The position numbers and the translations under genes were made by a program. A stretch of 57,032 nt of DNA, taken from NCBI GenBank assembly GCA_003676145.1, contig NAUB01000012.1, forward strand, positions 1-57,032, in the 5' to 3' direction. This document shows positions 16,617 through 24,828 of this stretch, piece by piece (within the stretch, counting starts at the first letter, position 1; each line of letters opens with the position of its first letter). The notes beneath the pieces were generated by a model. The model did not search any database. It worked only from the letters and a program-made list of their open reading frames with translations, and was not told the DNA's origin. The stretch is from a gamma proteobacterium symbiont of Stewartia floridana (lineage in GTDB: Bacteria > Pseudomonadota > Gammaproteobacteria > Chromatiales > Chromatiaceae).

Positions 16617-18629
16617 ATGGCTCACAGACACCTACAGCGTCAACATGCACAAAATATTTTTGCCGTGCTCGCCGATAAAAAACCCACGGCGAGTTCGGAG
16701 ATAGCCAGTCAGATTCTCACCTCCTGGCGGCGCTGCGCGGATACAGTTGAACTGGATCCGATGAATATACACCGTCCCGCTGTGGTCGACGCCACGGCCT
16801 TGAGAGAGCTTTGCCAACGCTTTGAAGGTTTTCTGCTGCTTGCTGAACCGGAGATGCTGAACCTCTACAGCTCACTGAAAGGTTCCGGTTATGCACTCAT
16901 CCTGACCAACAATGACGGGGTGATTCTTAATCACCTGACAGGGGACCACCTGGAACAGGATTTCAGGGAGGCTGGGCTCTGGCAGGGTGCCAATTGGGGC
17001 GAGTCCCATGCTGGCACTAACGGCATTGGTACCTGTATCGCAGAAGGCCGAGCACTGACCGTTCATAAGGACGAGCATTTTCTTTCACAAAATATCGACC
17101 TCACCTGCTCAGCAGCACCGATCCACGATCCCCATGGTAATCTGCTGGCGGTACTGGATGCCTCCTGCTGCAGCAATGAAGACAGTATGTCGGCACAGGT
17201 TCTGGCGCGTGCGCTGGTGGCAAACTCAGCAACGATTATCGAAAACCAGTTTTTCCTGCATGAGATGAGAAACCTGCGAATCCTGCGGTTTCATCAACAG
17301 GCCAATCATCTTGGGCTGGCCTCAGAGGGACTGCTGGCCATCGATGATCAGAACCGAGTACGTGCAATCAATAAGAGTGCACTGAAGATCCTGCGCATCA
17401 ACGACCGAAACAATATGCTCGATCAGGAGATCGACCTGATTCTCGGCAAAGAGCTGAAAAGCATGTTGCTGCATGCCACCTCCGGTGACAACCAGGTGTG
17501 CAGCTTCAGGGATCAGCGCAATGGCAATCAACTCTACGGACATCTGTTCAAATTCAAAGAGAAACCGAGACGCCGCAACAGGGATCTCTCCATACCGCCG
17601 GCAGAACGTAACCCGGATGAGTGTCGTGGTGAACTCTGCAAACTCTCGGTGCTTGCGGGTGAAGACCCACGCATGAAAGAGGCCGCGCGACGTGCCGAAC
17701 GGGTGATGAACAAACGCATCCCGATTCTGTTGCATGGGGAGACCGGTACCGGCAAGGAGCTCTTCACACAGGCGATTCATCTGGCCAGTGAACGGCGGGA
17801 GAAACCATTTGTTGCTCTGAATTGCGCATCAATTCCAGAGACGCTGATCGAGAGCGAACTGTTCGGTTACCGCCAGGGAGCCTTTACCGGAGCCCGCAGA
17901 GATGGACGCCGGGGTAAATTCATCGAGTCCGATGGAGGCACCCTGTTTCTGGATGAGATCGGTGACATGCCGCTGGCGATGCAATCCCGACTGCTTCGTG
18001 TACTGGAGACCCAGGAGGTGGTACCGCTGGGTGGCGATCTTCCGGTCAAGGTGGACCTGCATGTGGTCACCGCAACCCATCGTGATCTGCGTACACAGGT
18101 CTCCCGCGGCGAATTCAGGGAAGATCTCTACTATCGATTGAATGGCATTACCCTCGACCTCCCCCCGCTGCGTGAACGGGAGGACCTGAACAAGATCATT
18201 CTCAAGGTCCTGGCAGCAGAGAACGACACCGGCAGTGAACTGAAGATATCCAAAGAGTCGATGGATGCTTTGTTGAACTACCAGTGGCCGGGTAATCTGC
18301 GGCAACTTCGATTTGTCATCCGTACCGCGATTGCGCTGTGCGACGGTGTCGAGTTACAACTTGATGATTTCAACCTCGACTATGTCTCACCACCGCCGGC
18401 TGAAAAAGAGGAAGTCAAGGCATTGGAACTCTCCCTCAGAGAGAGCGTTGATGAACAAGCCGAAGATGAGTCAGAGGACAATCCGCTGCAGTCAGCAGAA
18501 CAGCAGGTGATCGTTGCCTCCCTCGGAGAGCATAACTGGAATATCTCCAAGACGGCGGAAGCCTTGGGTATGAGCCGTAACACCCTCTACAGAAAACTGA
18601 GAAAACACGGCATCAATCAGACCCGTTAA
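16617..18629 (+). CDS. Sigma-54-dependent transcriptional activator, AcoR-like
   Basis: 670 residues. Residues about 75-215 form a GAF-type sensor domain with the AcoR hallmark WGESHAGTNGIGTC (127-140), followed by a PAS-like stretch (about 228-315). The AAA+ domain spans about 340-575: Walker A GETGTGKE at 374-381, the sigma-54 contact loop GAFTGA at 421-426, and a Walker B-type LFLDEIGD near 443-450. A Fis-type helix-turn-helix lies at the C-terminus (SKTAEALGMSRNTLYRKLRKHG). Because GAFTGA is intact it should open sigma-54 promoters. AcoR-type activators respond to small carbon compounds such as acetoin. Divergent to the PQQ dehydrogenase cluster, which has a -24/-12 promoter, so that cluster is its probable target. 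A GGTTGGAGG-type ribosome site precedes the ATG. Confidence 0.9.
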   Translation: MAHRHLQRQHAQNIFAVLADKKPTASSEIASQILTSWRRCADTVELDPMNIHRPAVVDATALRELCQRFEGFLLLAEPEMLNLYSSLKGSGYALILTNNDGVILNHLTGDHLEQDFREAGLWQGANWGESHAGTNGIGTCIAEGRALTVHKDEHFLSQNIDLTCSAAPIHDPHGNLLAVLDASCCSNEDSMSAQVLARALVANSATIIENQFFLHEMRNLRILRFHQQANHLGLASEGLLAIDDQNRVRAINKSALKILRINDRNNMLDQEIDLILGKELKSMLLHATSGDNQVCSFRDQRNGNQLYGHLFKFKEKPRRRNRDLSIPPAERNPDECRGELCKLSVLAGEDPRMKEAARRAERVMNKRIPILLHGETGTGKELFTQAIHLASERREKPFVALNCASIPETLIESELFGYRQGAFTGARRDGRRGKFIESDGGTLFLDEIGDMPLAMQSRLLRVLETQEVVPLGGDLPVKVDLHVVTATHRDLRTQVSRGEFREDLYYRLNGITLDLPPLREREDLNKIILKVLAAENDTGSELKISKESMDALLNYQWPGNLRQLRFVIRTAIALCDGVELQLDDFNLDYVSPPPAEKEEVKALELSLRESVDEQAEDESEDNPLQSAEQQVIVASLGEHNWNISKTAEALGMSRNTLYRKLRKHGINQTR

Positions 18630-18646
18630 CGGTAAAGTTCAACTTT

Positions 18647-18674
18647 TCCGGGGAGCTGAAAATGCGTCCCCGGA
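18647..18674. terminator. Stem-loop between convergent genes
   Basis: TCCGGGGA (18647-18654) pairs perfectly with TCCCCGGA (18667-18674) around a 12-base loop, in the 64-base gap between the converging activator and OmpA-like genes. A TTTT precedes the stem on the plus strand (so AAAA on the other side), but there is no clear T run after it in either direction. It is a weak or bidirectional terminator candidate. Confidence 0.45.
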
Positions 18675-18693
18675 GAGATTGCTCAACCTCAGC

Positions 18694-20139
18694 TTAGTTG
18701 TTCCGAACGAGCTCCACTCTACGATTCTGCGCTTTACCTTCAGCCGTCTCATTGGAAGCGATCGGCTGCTCTTCACCGTATCCCATGGCGCTCAGATTAT
18801 CGGCGATCACGCCCTTCTCTGTCAGGTAGCTCATAACCATCTCAGCCCGACGCTGTGACAGATCCTTGTTATAGGCCTCATCCGCATCACTGTCTGTGTG
18901 ACCGGCGATTTCAACCACCACAGTTGGATTGGCAATCAGGGTATTGGCCACTCGATCGAGTATGTCAGTCGAGGTGTCGGTCAACTGGTCCGAATCGGTC
19001 TTGAAGTTAACACCACGCAATACAATCGCTGCACTCAGCTCACAGCCCAGACCGTCAACCGCCACTCCGGCCGGAGAGTCCGGACAGATATCAGCGAGAT
19101 CCAGCACCCCATCGCCATCGCTGTCGGTAGCCACAGTCGAATCCTCAACGGCTGCTGGCTGTTCCTCATTCACAGTTGCAGTCGCCACTGAATCTTCGGC
19201 GATAACAGCTTGTTCCGCTTCAACGGCAGCAACCACTGGTGCAGTGAGCTCGGACGGTGCCGCCAGTGGCGGCCAGGCATGGGGTCCATAGCCATAACCG
19301 TGATAACCCCGACCATCGCCATAACCAGAGCCTGAGCCACGCAGATTGAAGTTGAAACTCATATCCATGTCACCGAACAGATCGCCCATGCCATCAAACG
19401 GTCCCCAATCAGATCCACCCCAGCCATGGCGAGGATAGGGACGTCCGTAATAAGGCATAGGAGCCCGATAGACCGGCAGACCGTGCGCTGGTGCTACAGG
19501 TGCCGGGTATTGGGCAACATCCGGATAGTGGTTGGCTGCTGGCAGCTGAGGCATGGCTGCCATCCGGGCGCGCCGCTCTTTTACCCACTCCGGCAGTTCA
19601 GGGGGCTCAAAACCCATCGAGGGAGATGGTTGCTTCGCCGCCTGATCGATCATCGGTCTGGAGGGAAACTGTGGTGGCTGTATTACCGGCATCTGGCGCA
19701 TGGCGGGCTGTTGGGCACGACGCTGTGCCACCCACTCCGGCACCTTGAAATCATGCATTTCAAAAGGTGCGACGGCTCTCTGACGACGACTTTCAGCAAC
19801 CCATTCCGGTACCTTGGGCAGATCAAACTCAGGCATCTGTGGTGCCATTGGCAAACGGTTGCGGTGCTCGCTTACCCACTCGGGCACCTCGGCAGGCTGA
19901 TAAGGCTGCATTGGCACCATTTGACGCGCCATCATGGCCTCCCGTTGCGCAGCGAATTGCTCTCGCATCCTCTCCATTTCAGCGCGGCGCTGTTTCACCC
20001 AATCCGGCACCTGAGCCGATTCGGATGCGGTCATCGGTGGACATTCTGAAACCGCTTTATCATCAGCCAGCAGAGATACCGGAGCGGTTGAGATCATCAG
20101 GCCAAGCATGATGGGCAAAATAGGGTGTTTGCGAAACAT
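18694..20139 (-). CDS. OmpA-family protein with five VPEWV repeats
   Basis: About 481 residues. Signal peptide of about 25. The N-terminal region carries five copies of a short motif, [V/L]P[D/E]WVxxxR, near residues 44, 85, 110, 133 and 182, in a Met/Pro/Gln/Arg-rich background. A Gly/Tyr/Pro-rich segment follows (about 215-290). A thrombospondin type-3-like calcium loop (DSDGDGVLDLADICPDSP) precedes a C-terminal OmpA peptidoglycan-binding domain with VEIAGHTDSDADEAYNKDLSQRRAE. It should be anchored to the cell wall at the outer envelope. I do not know the repeat from any named family. AGGAG lies eight bases before the ATG at 20139; an earlier in-frame start at 20172 has no ribosome site. 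It is convergent with the AcoR-like gene. Confidence 0.8.
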   Translation of the reverse strand: MFRKHPILPIMLGLMISTAPVSLLADDKAVSECPPMTASESAQVPDWVKQRRAEMERMREQFAAQREAMMARQMVPMQPYQPAEVPEWVSEHRNRLPMAPQMPEFDLPKVPEWVAESRRQRAVAPFEMHDFKVPEWVAQRRAQQPAMRQMPVIQPPQFPSRPMIDQAAKQPSPSMGFEPPELPEWVKERRARMAAMPQLPAANHYPDVAQYPAPVAPAHGLPVYRAPMPYYGRPYPRHGWGGSDWGPFDGMGDLFGDMDMSFNFNLRGSGSGYGDGRGYHGYGYGPHAWPPLAAPSELTAPVVAAVEAEQAVIAEDSVATATVNEEQPAAVEDSTVATDSDGDGVLDLADICPDSPAGVAVDGLGCELSAAIVLRGVNFKTDSDQLTDTSTDILDRVANTLIANPTVVVEIAGHTDSDADEAYNKDLSQRRAEMVMSYLTEKGVIADNLSAMGYGEEQPIASNETAEGKAQNRRVELVRNN

Positions 20140-20450
20140 CAGATTCACTCCTGTCATAGGACTGGCACACAAAACAGCCGGTGGCAGGCCAATTTCGTTA
20201 GTGCATTAAAAATTTCGAATATTCTATATTATTTTTCCATGAAAATTCATCCCGGAAATTATGGCCACAAATTTTCACATAGAACGATATTCGTCTGCTG
20301 GCGCAGGCGCTAGAAAAGGGTTGAGCTGTAACTGATTTTTCCTATTCAATCAGTCAATTGGAAGCGACAATTCGATTAGGAGTGACTATTTATCGAGCGG
20401 CGCACAAGCGCCTCCACAGAAACCCATCGTTAGTTTGCAGGTTGTCTCGA
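20140..20450. other. Intergenic region upstream of the OmpA-like gene
   Basis: AT-rich toward the OmpA-like gene, which probably takes its promoter from here. A short GGCGC/GCGCC stem at 20399-20412 lies just after the end of purT but has no T run. No gene is seen. Confidence 0.35.
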
Positions 20451-21632
20451 TTAGAGCTCAGTGGTTACAGCAGCTGCCGCTCTTGTGGCTTTCTCTCTTG
20501 CCTGTTCGATATCCTCACCACGCGCCAGCGCCACACCCATACGGCGCTTGCCGCTGACTTCCGGCTTACCAAACAGTCTGAGTTGAGTATCCGCCTCTGC
20601 CACGGCCGCTTGCAGATTGCCGAAACGGACGTTATTCGATTCACCCTCAACCAGCACCACCGCAGATGCGGAGGGGCCATGTTGTCTGATGTTCGGAATC
20701 GGTAAGCCCAGAATCGCCCGGCTGTGCAGGGCAAACTGGGACAGGTCCTGTGAGATCATGGTCACCATACCGGTGTCATGGGGTCTGGGAGAGACCTCGC
20801 TGAAGTAGACATGATCCCCTTTGATAAACAGCTCCACTCCGAAAATTCCCCTTCCGCCAAGCGCCGAGGTGACCTTCTCGGCAATCTCCTTGGCTCGCTT
20901 CAAGGCAACATCACTCATCGGTTGAGGCTGCCATGACTCCTGATAGTCCCCATCCTCCTGACGATGTCCGATCGGCAGACAGAAACTGACCCCATCGATA
21001 TGGCGTATGGTCAGCAGGGTGATTTCATAATCAAAATCGACAAAACCCTCGACGATGACCCGCCCTGCCCCGGCGCGTCCACCCTCCTGCGCATAGGTCC
21101 AACTGTTTTCGATATCCGCATCACTCTTAATGGTACTCTGACCTTTACCGGAGGAGCTCATGATCGGTTTGACAACACAGGGGATGCCGATCTCGGACAC
21201 CGCATCCATGAAGTCCTGCCGGTTGTCGACAAAGCGGTAGTCGGAGGTTGGAATCTCCAGAGTCTCCGCTGCCAGTCGGCGGATACCCTCCCGGTTCATG
21301 GTCAGCCTGGCAGCATTGGCGGTTGGAATCACATTGAAACCCTCGGCCTCGAGTTCGACCAGGGTATCGGTGGATATGGCCTCGATCTCCGGCACGATGT
21401 AATCCGGCTTCTCTTGCTCAATCACCTCTCTCAAGGCATCACCATCAAGCATTGAGAATGTATAGGCACGATCTGCCACTTGCATCGCCGGGGCATTCTC
21501 ATAGCGATCACAGGCAATCACCTCACAACCATAACGCTGCAATTCGATAACCACCTCTTTACCCAACTCGCCGGAACCGCAAAACAGAATTTTAGTTGCA
21601 TCGGATGTGAAGGGAGTACCAATGGTGGTCAT
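20451..21632 (-). CDS. purT: Formate-dependent phosphoribosylglycinamide formyltransferase
   Basis: 393 residues, the usual length of PurT, an ATP-grasp enzyme that makes formyl-GAR from GAR, formate and ATP in purine synthesis. Signatures are [22 protein letters not shown] near the N-terminus, VPEIEAI around 80, MSSSGKGQS near 160 (ATP loop), and [25 protein letters not shown] around 265-290. The start is ATG at 21632 with AGGA eight bases upstream; a TTG two codons earlier is less likely. Using formate directly fits an organism that handles C1 compounds. It lies downstream of the ParA-like gene on the same strand, about 100 bases apart. Confidence 0.95.
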   Translation of the reverse strand: MTTIGTPFTSDATKILFCGSGELGKEVVIELQRYGCEVIACDRYENAPAMQVADRAYTFSMLDGDALREVIEQEKPDYIVPEIEAISTDTLVELEAEGFNVIPTANAARLTMNREGIRRLAAETLEIPTSDYRFVDNRQDFMDAVSEIGIPCVVKPIMSSSGKGQSTIKSDADIENSWTYAQEGGRAGAGRVIVEGFVDFDYEITLLTIRHIDGVSFCLPIGHRQEDGDYQESWQPQPMSDVALKRAKEIAEKVTSALGGRGIFGVELFIKGDHVYFSEVSPRPHDTGMVTMISQDLSQFALHSRAILGLPIPNIRQHGPSASAVVLVEGESNNVRFGNLQAAVAEADTQLRLFGKPEVSGKRRMGVALARGEDIEQAREKATRAAAAVTTEL

Positions 21633-21734
21633 AACCAAGTCCTAATTGAGTTTAAATAGAGAGAATATGAGTCAGGATCGGGCGAATGGTACAGAATATC
21701 GAGCCTGTTAACCGAAGTGAATCAGCCGTGGGAA

Positions 21735-22439
21735 CTAGCTGTGCAGTCCAACCTGTTGTTTTTCAGCCGCTGGCGTCATCGGCGGCGTATGCGCACTCTC
21801 CAACCACTCGATCAATGCCAGCCACTGCTGCCTGTCCTTTTTCATCGAAGCGGTTTTCAGCTCTACGATGGCGCAACCGGATTCTGCAGCATGCACGTAA
21901 TTCTGAGTATCCCGCAGAAAGGCCACCAGAGGGATATCCAACAGTTCCAGAGTCTCCTGAAGCTGTTTGAAGGCACGGGTATTCAAACGCACCCGATTGG
22001 CCACGATACCCACCGGGATATTGATGCCCATTTGACGGCAGAGGGTTGTCAGCTCCTGGATGAAATCGAGCGTCACGTGACGATCGATGGCGGAAGGCAG
22101 TACCGGAACGATGACCGCCGATGCATTTCTCAGCATATTCATCATCTCCATGCGTTTCATGGAGGCTGGCGTATCCACCACGATCCGCTCTGTCTCTCCA
22201 GGCACCCGCTGGGCGAACGCCTGGGTTACAGCACCCTGGGTCGGTTTCGCTGCAAAAACACCATGAATATTTGAGAGCTCATCGGAACGCTGCTCCAGCC
22301 AGCGATGACTGGAACCTTGTGGATCATAGTCGAACAATGCAGTCGGCGTCCCGGCCGAGGCGTAGTAACCCGCCAGATTGGTCGCGATCGTTGTCTTCCC
22401 ACAGCCTCCCTTGCTGTTGAGTATCAAGAGCCTTTTCAT
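21735..22439 (-). CDS. ParA/MinD-family ATPase
   Basis: 234 residues with the deviant Walker A motif KGGCGKTT starting at Lys10, DYDPQGSS around 38-45 and VVDTPAS near 88-94, as in ParA-type dimerising ATPases that position DNA or protein cargo on the nucleoid. No ParB-like gene or parS site is seen next to it, so chromosome or plasmid partition is not supported; orphan ParA proteins often position other large assemblies. The start is ATG at 22439; a GTG one codon earlier is possible. A 14-base perfect palindrome lies 30 bases upstream. It is not obviously co-transcribed with mtkB, which ends about 330 bases upstream on the same strand. Confidence 0.85.
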   Translation of the reverse strand: MKRLLILNSKGGCGKTTIATNLAGYYASAGTPTALFDYDPQGSSHRWLEQRSDELSNIHGVFAAKPTQGAVTQAFAQRVPGETERIVVDTPASMKRMEMMNMLRNASAVIVPVLPSAIDRHVTLDFIQELTTLCRQMGINIPVGIVANRVRLNTRAFKQLQETLELLDIPLVAFLRDTQNYVHAAESGCAIVELKTASMKKDRQQWLALIEWLESAHTPPMTPAAEKQQVGLHS

Positions 22440-22468
22440 CACACCGAACCGGTTACAGGGGCGAATTT

Positions 22469-22482
22469 GAGGAATATTCCTC
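22469..22482. promoter_or_regulatory. Perfect 14-bp palindrome upstream of the ParA-like gene
   Basis: GAGGAATATTCCTC reads the same on both strands and ends 30 bases upstream of the start codon. Its position is right for a repressor site overlapping the promoter or the early transcript. Many ParA proteins or their partners regulate their own genes, so autoregulation is a possibility. Confidence 0.4.
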
Positions 22483-22707
22483 CTATTCTATGCCAAATAC
22501 AAGTTCTGGTTGATAAAGCGTGATACAAACAGGCTCCTTCAACGCCAGTCAGCCGCAATCCGATCCCCTTCAAAGAGCCTGTCATAATCCAACCCCTGCC
22601 CGGCATGGCAACTACTCCAAACCCTTGCCTGCTACCCTCTATGGCAACCAGAGGCTGTTAAGGTAATGATTTTACGGAATTAAACCTAGGCCAAAAGGTT
22701 TTTTATC

Positions 22708-22755
22708 ACAGCCTGACCCAACCATCCCTGCCGTTTGGTTGACCGGCCAGGCTGT
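22708..22755 (-). terminator. Stem-loop downstream of mtkB
   Basis: ACAGCCTG (22708-22715) pairs with CAGGCTGT (22748-22755), and inner GGTT and AACC segments extend the stem. It begins 17 bases after the mtkB stop codon. The transcript then runs into an A-rich, not T-rich, stretch, so it may be a processing or Rho-linked 3' end rather than an intrinsic terminator. The rest of the 330-base gap holds the ParA-like promoter and nothing else I can name. Confidence 0.4.
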
Positions 22756-22771
22756 CTGATAAGCGGAATGT

Positions 22772-23659
22772 CTAGGCGACACACTCCTCCCGTTGCAGGC
22801 TTTGCTGAACCGTGCGTCCGATCTCTGCCGCATTCTGCACAACATGCACATCCAGTTCAGCCAGGCGCTTCATCTTTGCCTGTGCGGTATCGTCCTCACC
22901 GGAGATGATCGCCCCGGCATGCCCCATGGTTCGCCCTGGGGGTGCGGTAGCACCAGCGATAAAACCAATCAGCGGTTTATCCATGTGATCCCTGGCCCAG
23001 GTGGCCGCCTCGACTTCCTGTGATCCGCCGATTTCACCGATCATCAATACCGCATCGGTTTCATCATCCTCGGCGAACTGCTTCATCAAGGTCAGAAAAT
23101 CACAGCCATTCACCGGATCACCACCGATGCTGATGCTGGTGGAGATACCCAGACCCAGCTCACTCATCTGTTCCACTGCCTCATAGTTGAGTGTACCGGA
23201 ACGGGAGACCACACCGATCCGCCCTGGAACGTAGATATGTGCCGGCATGATCCCCACCTTACACGCTTGCGGTGTAATCACTCCGGCGGTGTTGGGACCA
23301 ACGATGATGGCGTCATGGCCGATCAGATAACGTTTCACCCGCACCATATCCTGCACCGGCACACCATCGGTAATCACCACGATCACCTTGATGCCACCAT
23401 CGATCGCCTCCATCACTGCATCGGCAGTGAACGCGGGCGGTACAAAAACCACACTCACATCGGCACCGGTCTGCTCCACCGCATCCTTGACCGTATCGAA
23501 TACCGGTCTGTCGATGTGGGTCTGGCCACCCTTACCAGGGGTTACACCACCAACCACCTGGGTGCCCATGCGAATCGCCTCCTGCGCATGAAAAGTCGCG
23601 TGCTGTCCAGTAAATCCCTGAAAGATAACCTTCGAATCCTTGTTGACCAAGATACTCAT
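22772..23659 (-). CDS. mtkB: Malate-CoA ligase (malate thiokinase) subunit alpha
   Basis: 295 residues of the SucD/MtkB family. It binds CoA (FQGFTGQHATFHAQEA near 13-28) and carries the phospho-histidine His247 in TMGHAGAIISG. With the beta subunit it makes L-malyl-CoA from malate, CoA and ATP. Succinyl-CoA ligase alpha subunits are very similar. The malate assignment comes from the beta-subunit features and from the linked malyl-CoA lyase gene. The start ATG overlaps the stop of mtkA (ATGA), so the three genes are translationally coupled. It is the last gene of the mcl-mtkA-mtkB operon. Confidence 0.88.
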   Translation of the reverse strand: MSILVNKDSKVIFQGFTGQHATFHAQEAIRMGTQVVGGVTPGKGGQTHIDRPVFDTVKDAVEQTGADVSVVFVPPAFTADAVMEAIDGGIKVIVVITDGVPVQDMVRVKRYLIGHDAIIVGPNTAGVITPQACKVGIMPAHIYVPGRIGVVSRSGTLNYEAVEQMSELGLGISTSISIGGDPVNGCDFLTLMKQFAEDDETDAVLMIGEIGGSQEVEAATWARDHMDKPLIGFIAGATAPPGRTMGHAGAIISGEDDTAQAKMKRLAELDVHVVQNAAEIGRTVQQSLQREECVA

Positions 23660-24828
23660 GCCGCTCCTCCCGCCAGTGCCTTGACTGACTTCTCCGCCGC
23701 GTCACTCAAACGATCGGCATGGATATACTGCAACCCGGAATCGGCCAGGATCTTGCGCCCCTCCTCCAGGTTGGTACCGGCCAGACGCACCACGATGGGC
23801 ACATTGACCTCAAGATCTGAAACCGCTTTGACGATCCCTTCTGCGATCCAGTCGCAGCGATTGATGCCGGCGTAGATATTCAACATCAGCACCTTCACAT
23901 TGGGATCTTCCAGAACGATGCGGAATGCGTTGGCAATCTTCTCCGGAGAGGCACCGCCACCCACATCGAGGAAATTGGCAGGTCGTCCCCCATACAGGCT
24001 GATCGCATCCATGGTCGCCATTGCCAATCCGGCACCATTGACGATGCAACCGACACTGCCATCCAGGGCGATATAGTTGAGATCATGCCCCGAAGCTTCG
24101 ACCTCTTTGGGATCCTCTTCATCGAAGTCACGCTGGTCTGCGATCTCCGGCTGACGAAACAGCGCGTTGCCGTCAAACGACATCTTGGCATCCAGAGCGA
24201 GAAACTGACCGTCTCCAGTGATTACCAACGGATTGATCTCGGCCATCAGCGCATCCTTATCACGAAAACAGCGATAGAGACGCTTCATGATACGTGCGGC
24301 CATGTTGATCTGTTTACCACTCAGCCCGATACTGGCTGCCACCTTACGGCATTGAAAATCCTGCAGGCCGACGGCCGGATCAACCACTTCATTGATCACC
24401 TTATCGGGTGATTTGGCGGCCACCTCCTCGATATCCATGCCGCCGGCTGCTGAAGCGATCAGGGTGATCCGTTGATTTGCCCGGTTGATCACCAGACCAA
24501 GGTAGTACTCCGCCTTGATGTCCTGCATCTGTTCAACCAATACCCGGTTGACCATCCGGCCCTGTTCACCGGTCTGCTTGGTGACCAGGTGGCTACCGAT
24601 CAGTTTTTCCGCATGCTCACGCACTTCATCGAGCTGTTTCGCGAGCAGCACGCCACCCGCTTTACCCCGTCCACCGGCATGAATCTGGGCCTTGACGACC
24701 CAACCCTCGCCGCCCAGCTGTTCCGCTGCGGTCAGGGCCTTATTGGCGGAGTGAGCCATGCGGCCCTCCGGCACAGGGATCTTGTAGTGGCGGAAAAGAT
24801 CCTTGGTCTGATATTCATGGATATTCAC
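23656..24828 (-). CDS. mtkA: Malate-CoA ligase (malate thiokinase) subunit beta
   Basis: 390 residues of the SucC/MtkA ATP-grasp family. NIHEYQTKDLFRHYKIPVP opens the chain, KAQIHAGGRGKAGGV (about 46-60) is the nucleotide loop, and LMAEINPLV the metal site. Near the C-terminus it has NIYAGINRCDWIAEG, where succinyl-CoA ligases normally read NIFGGI; an Ala-Gly-Ile-Asn version is typical of malate thiokinase as I know it. The start is GTG, overlapping the stop of the lyase gene (GTGA). It acts in the cytoplasm with the alpha subunit. Confidence in malate over succinate is fairly high because of the operon. Confidence 0.88.
   Translation of the reverse strand: MNIHEYQTKDLFRHYKIPVPEGRMAHSANKALTAAEQLGGEGWVVKAQIHAGGRGKAGGVLLAKQLDEVREHAEKLIGSHLVTKQTGEQGRMVNRVLVEQMQDIKAEYYLGLVINRANQRITLIASAAGGMDIEEVAAKSPDKVINEVVDPAVGLQDFQCRKVAASIGLSGKQINMAARIMKRLYRCFRDKDALMAEINPLVITGDGQFLALDAKMSFDGNALFRQPEIADQRDFDEEDPKEVEASGHDLNYIALDGSVGCIVNGAGLAMATMDAISLYGGRPANFLDVGGGASPEKIANAFRIVLEDPNVKVLMLNIYAGINRCDWIAEGIVKAVSDLEVNVPIVVRLAGTNLEEGRKILADSGLQYIHADRLSDAAEKSVKALAGGAA

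Noticed and set aside
20399-20412. Terminator after purT
   Set aside because: The five-base stem has no T run and is weak; I do not call it.
22772-24828. Succinyl-CoA ligase (sucCD) as the identity of the ligase genes
   Set aside because: The linked malyl-CoA lyase gene and the NIYAGINRCDW segment favour malate-CoA ligase.
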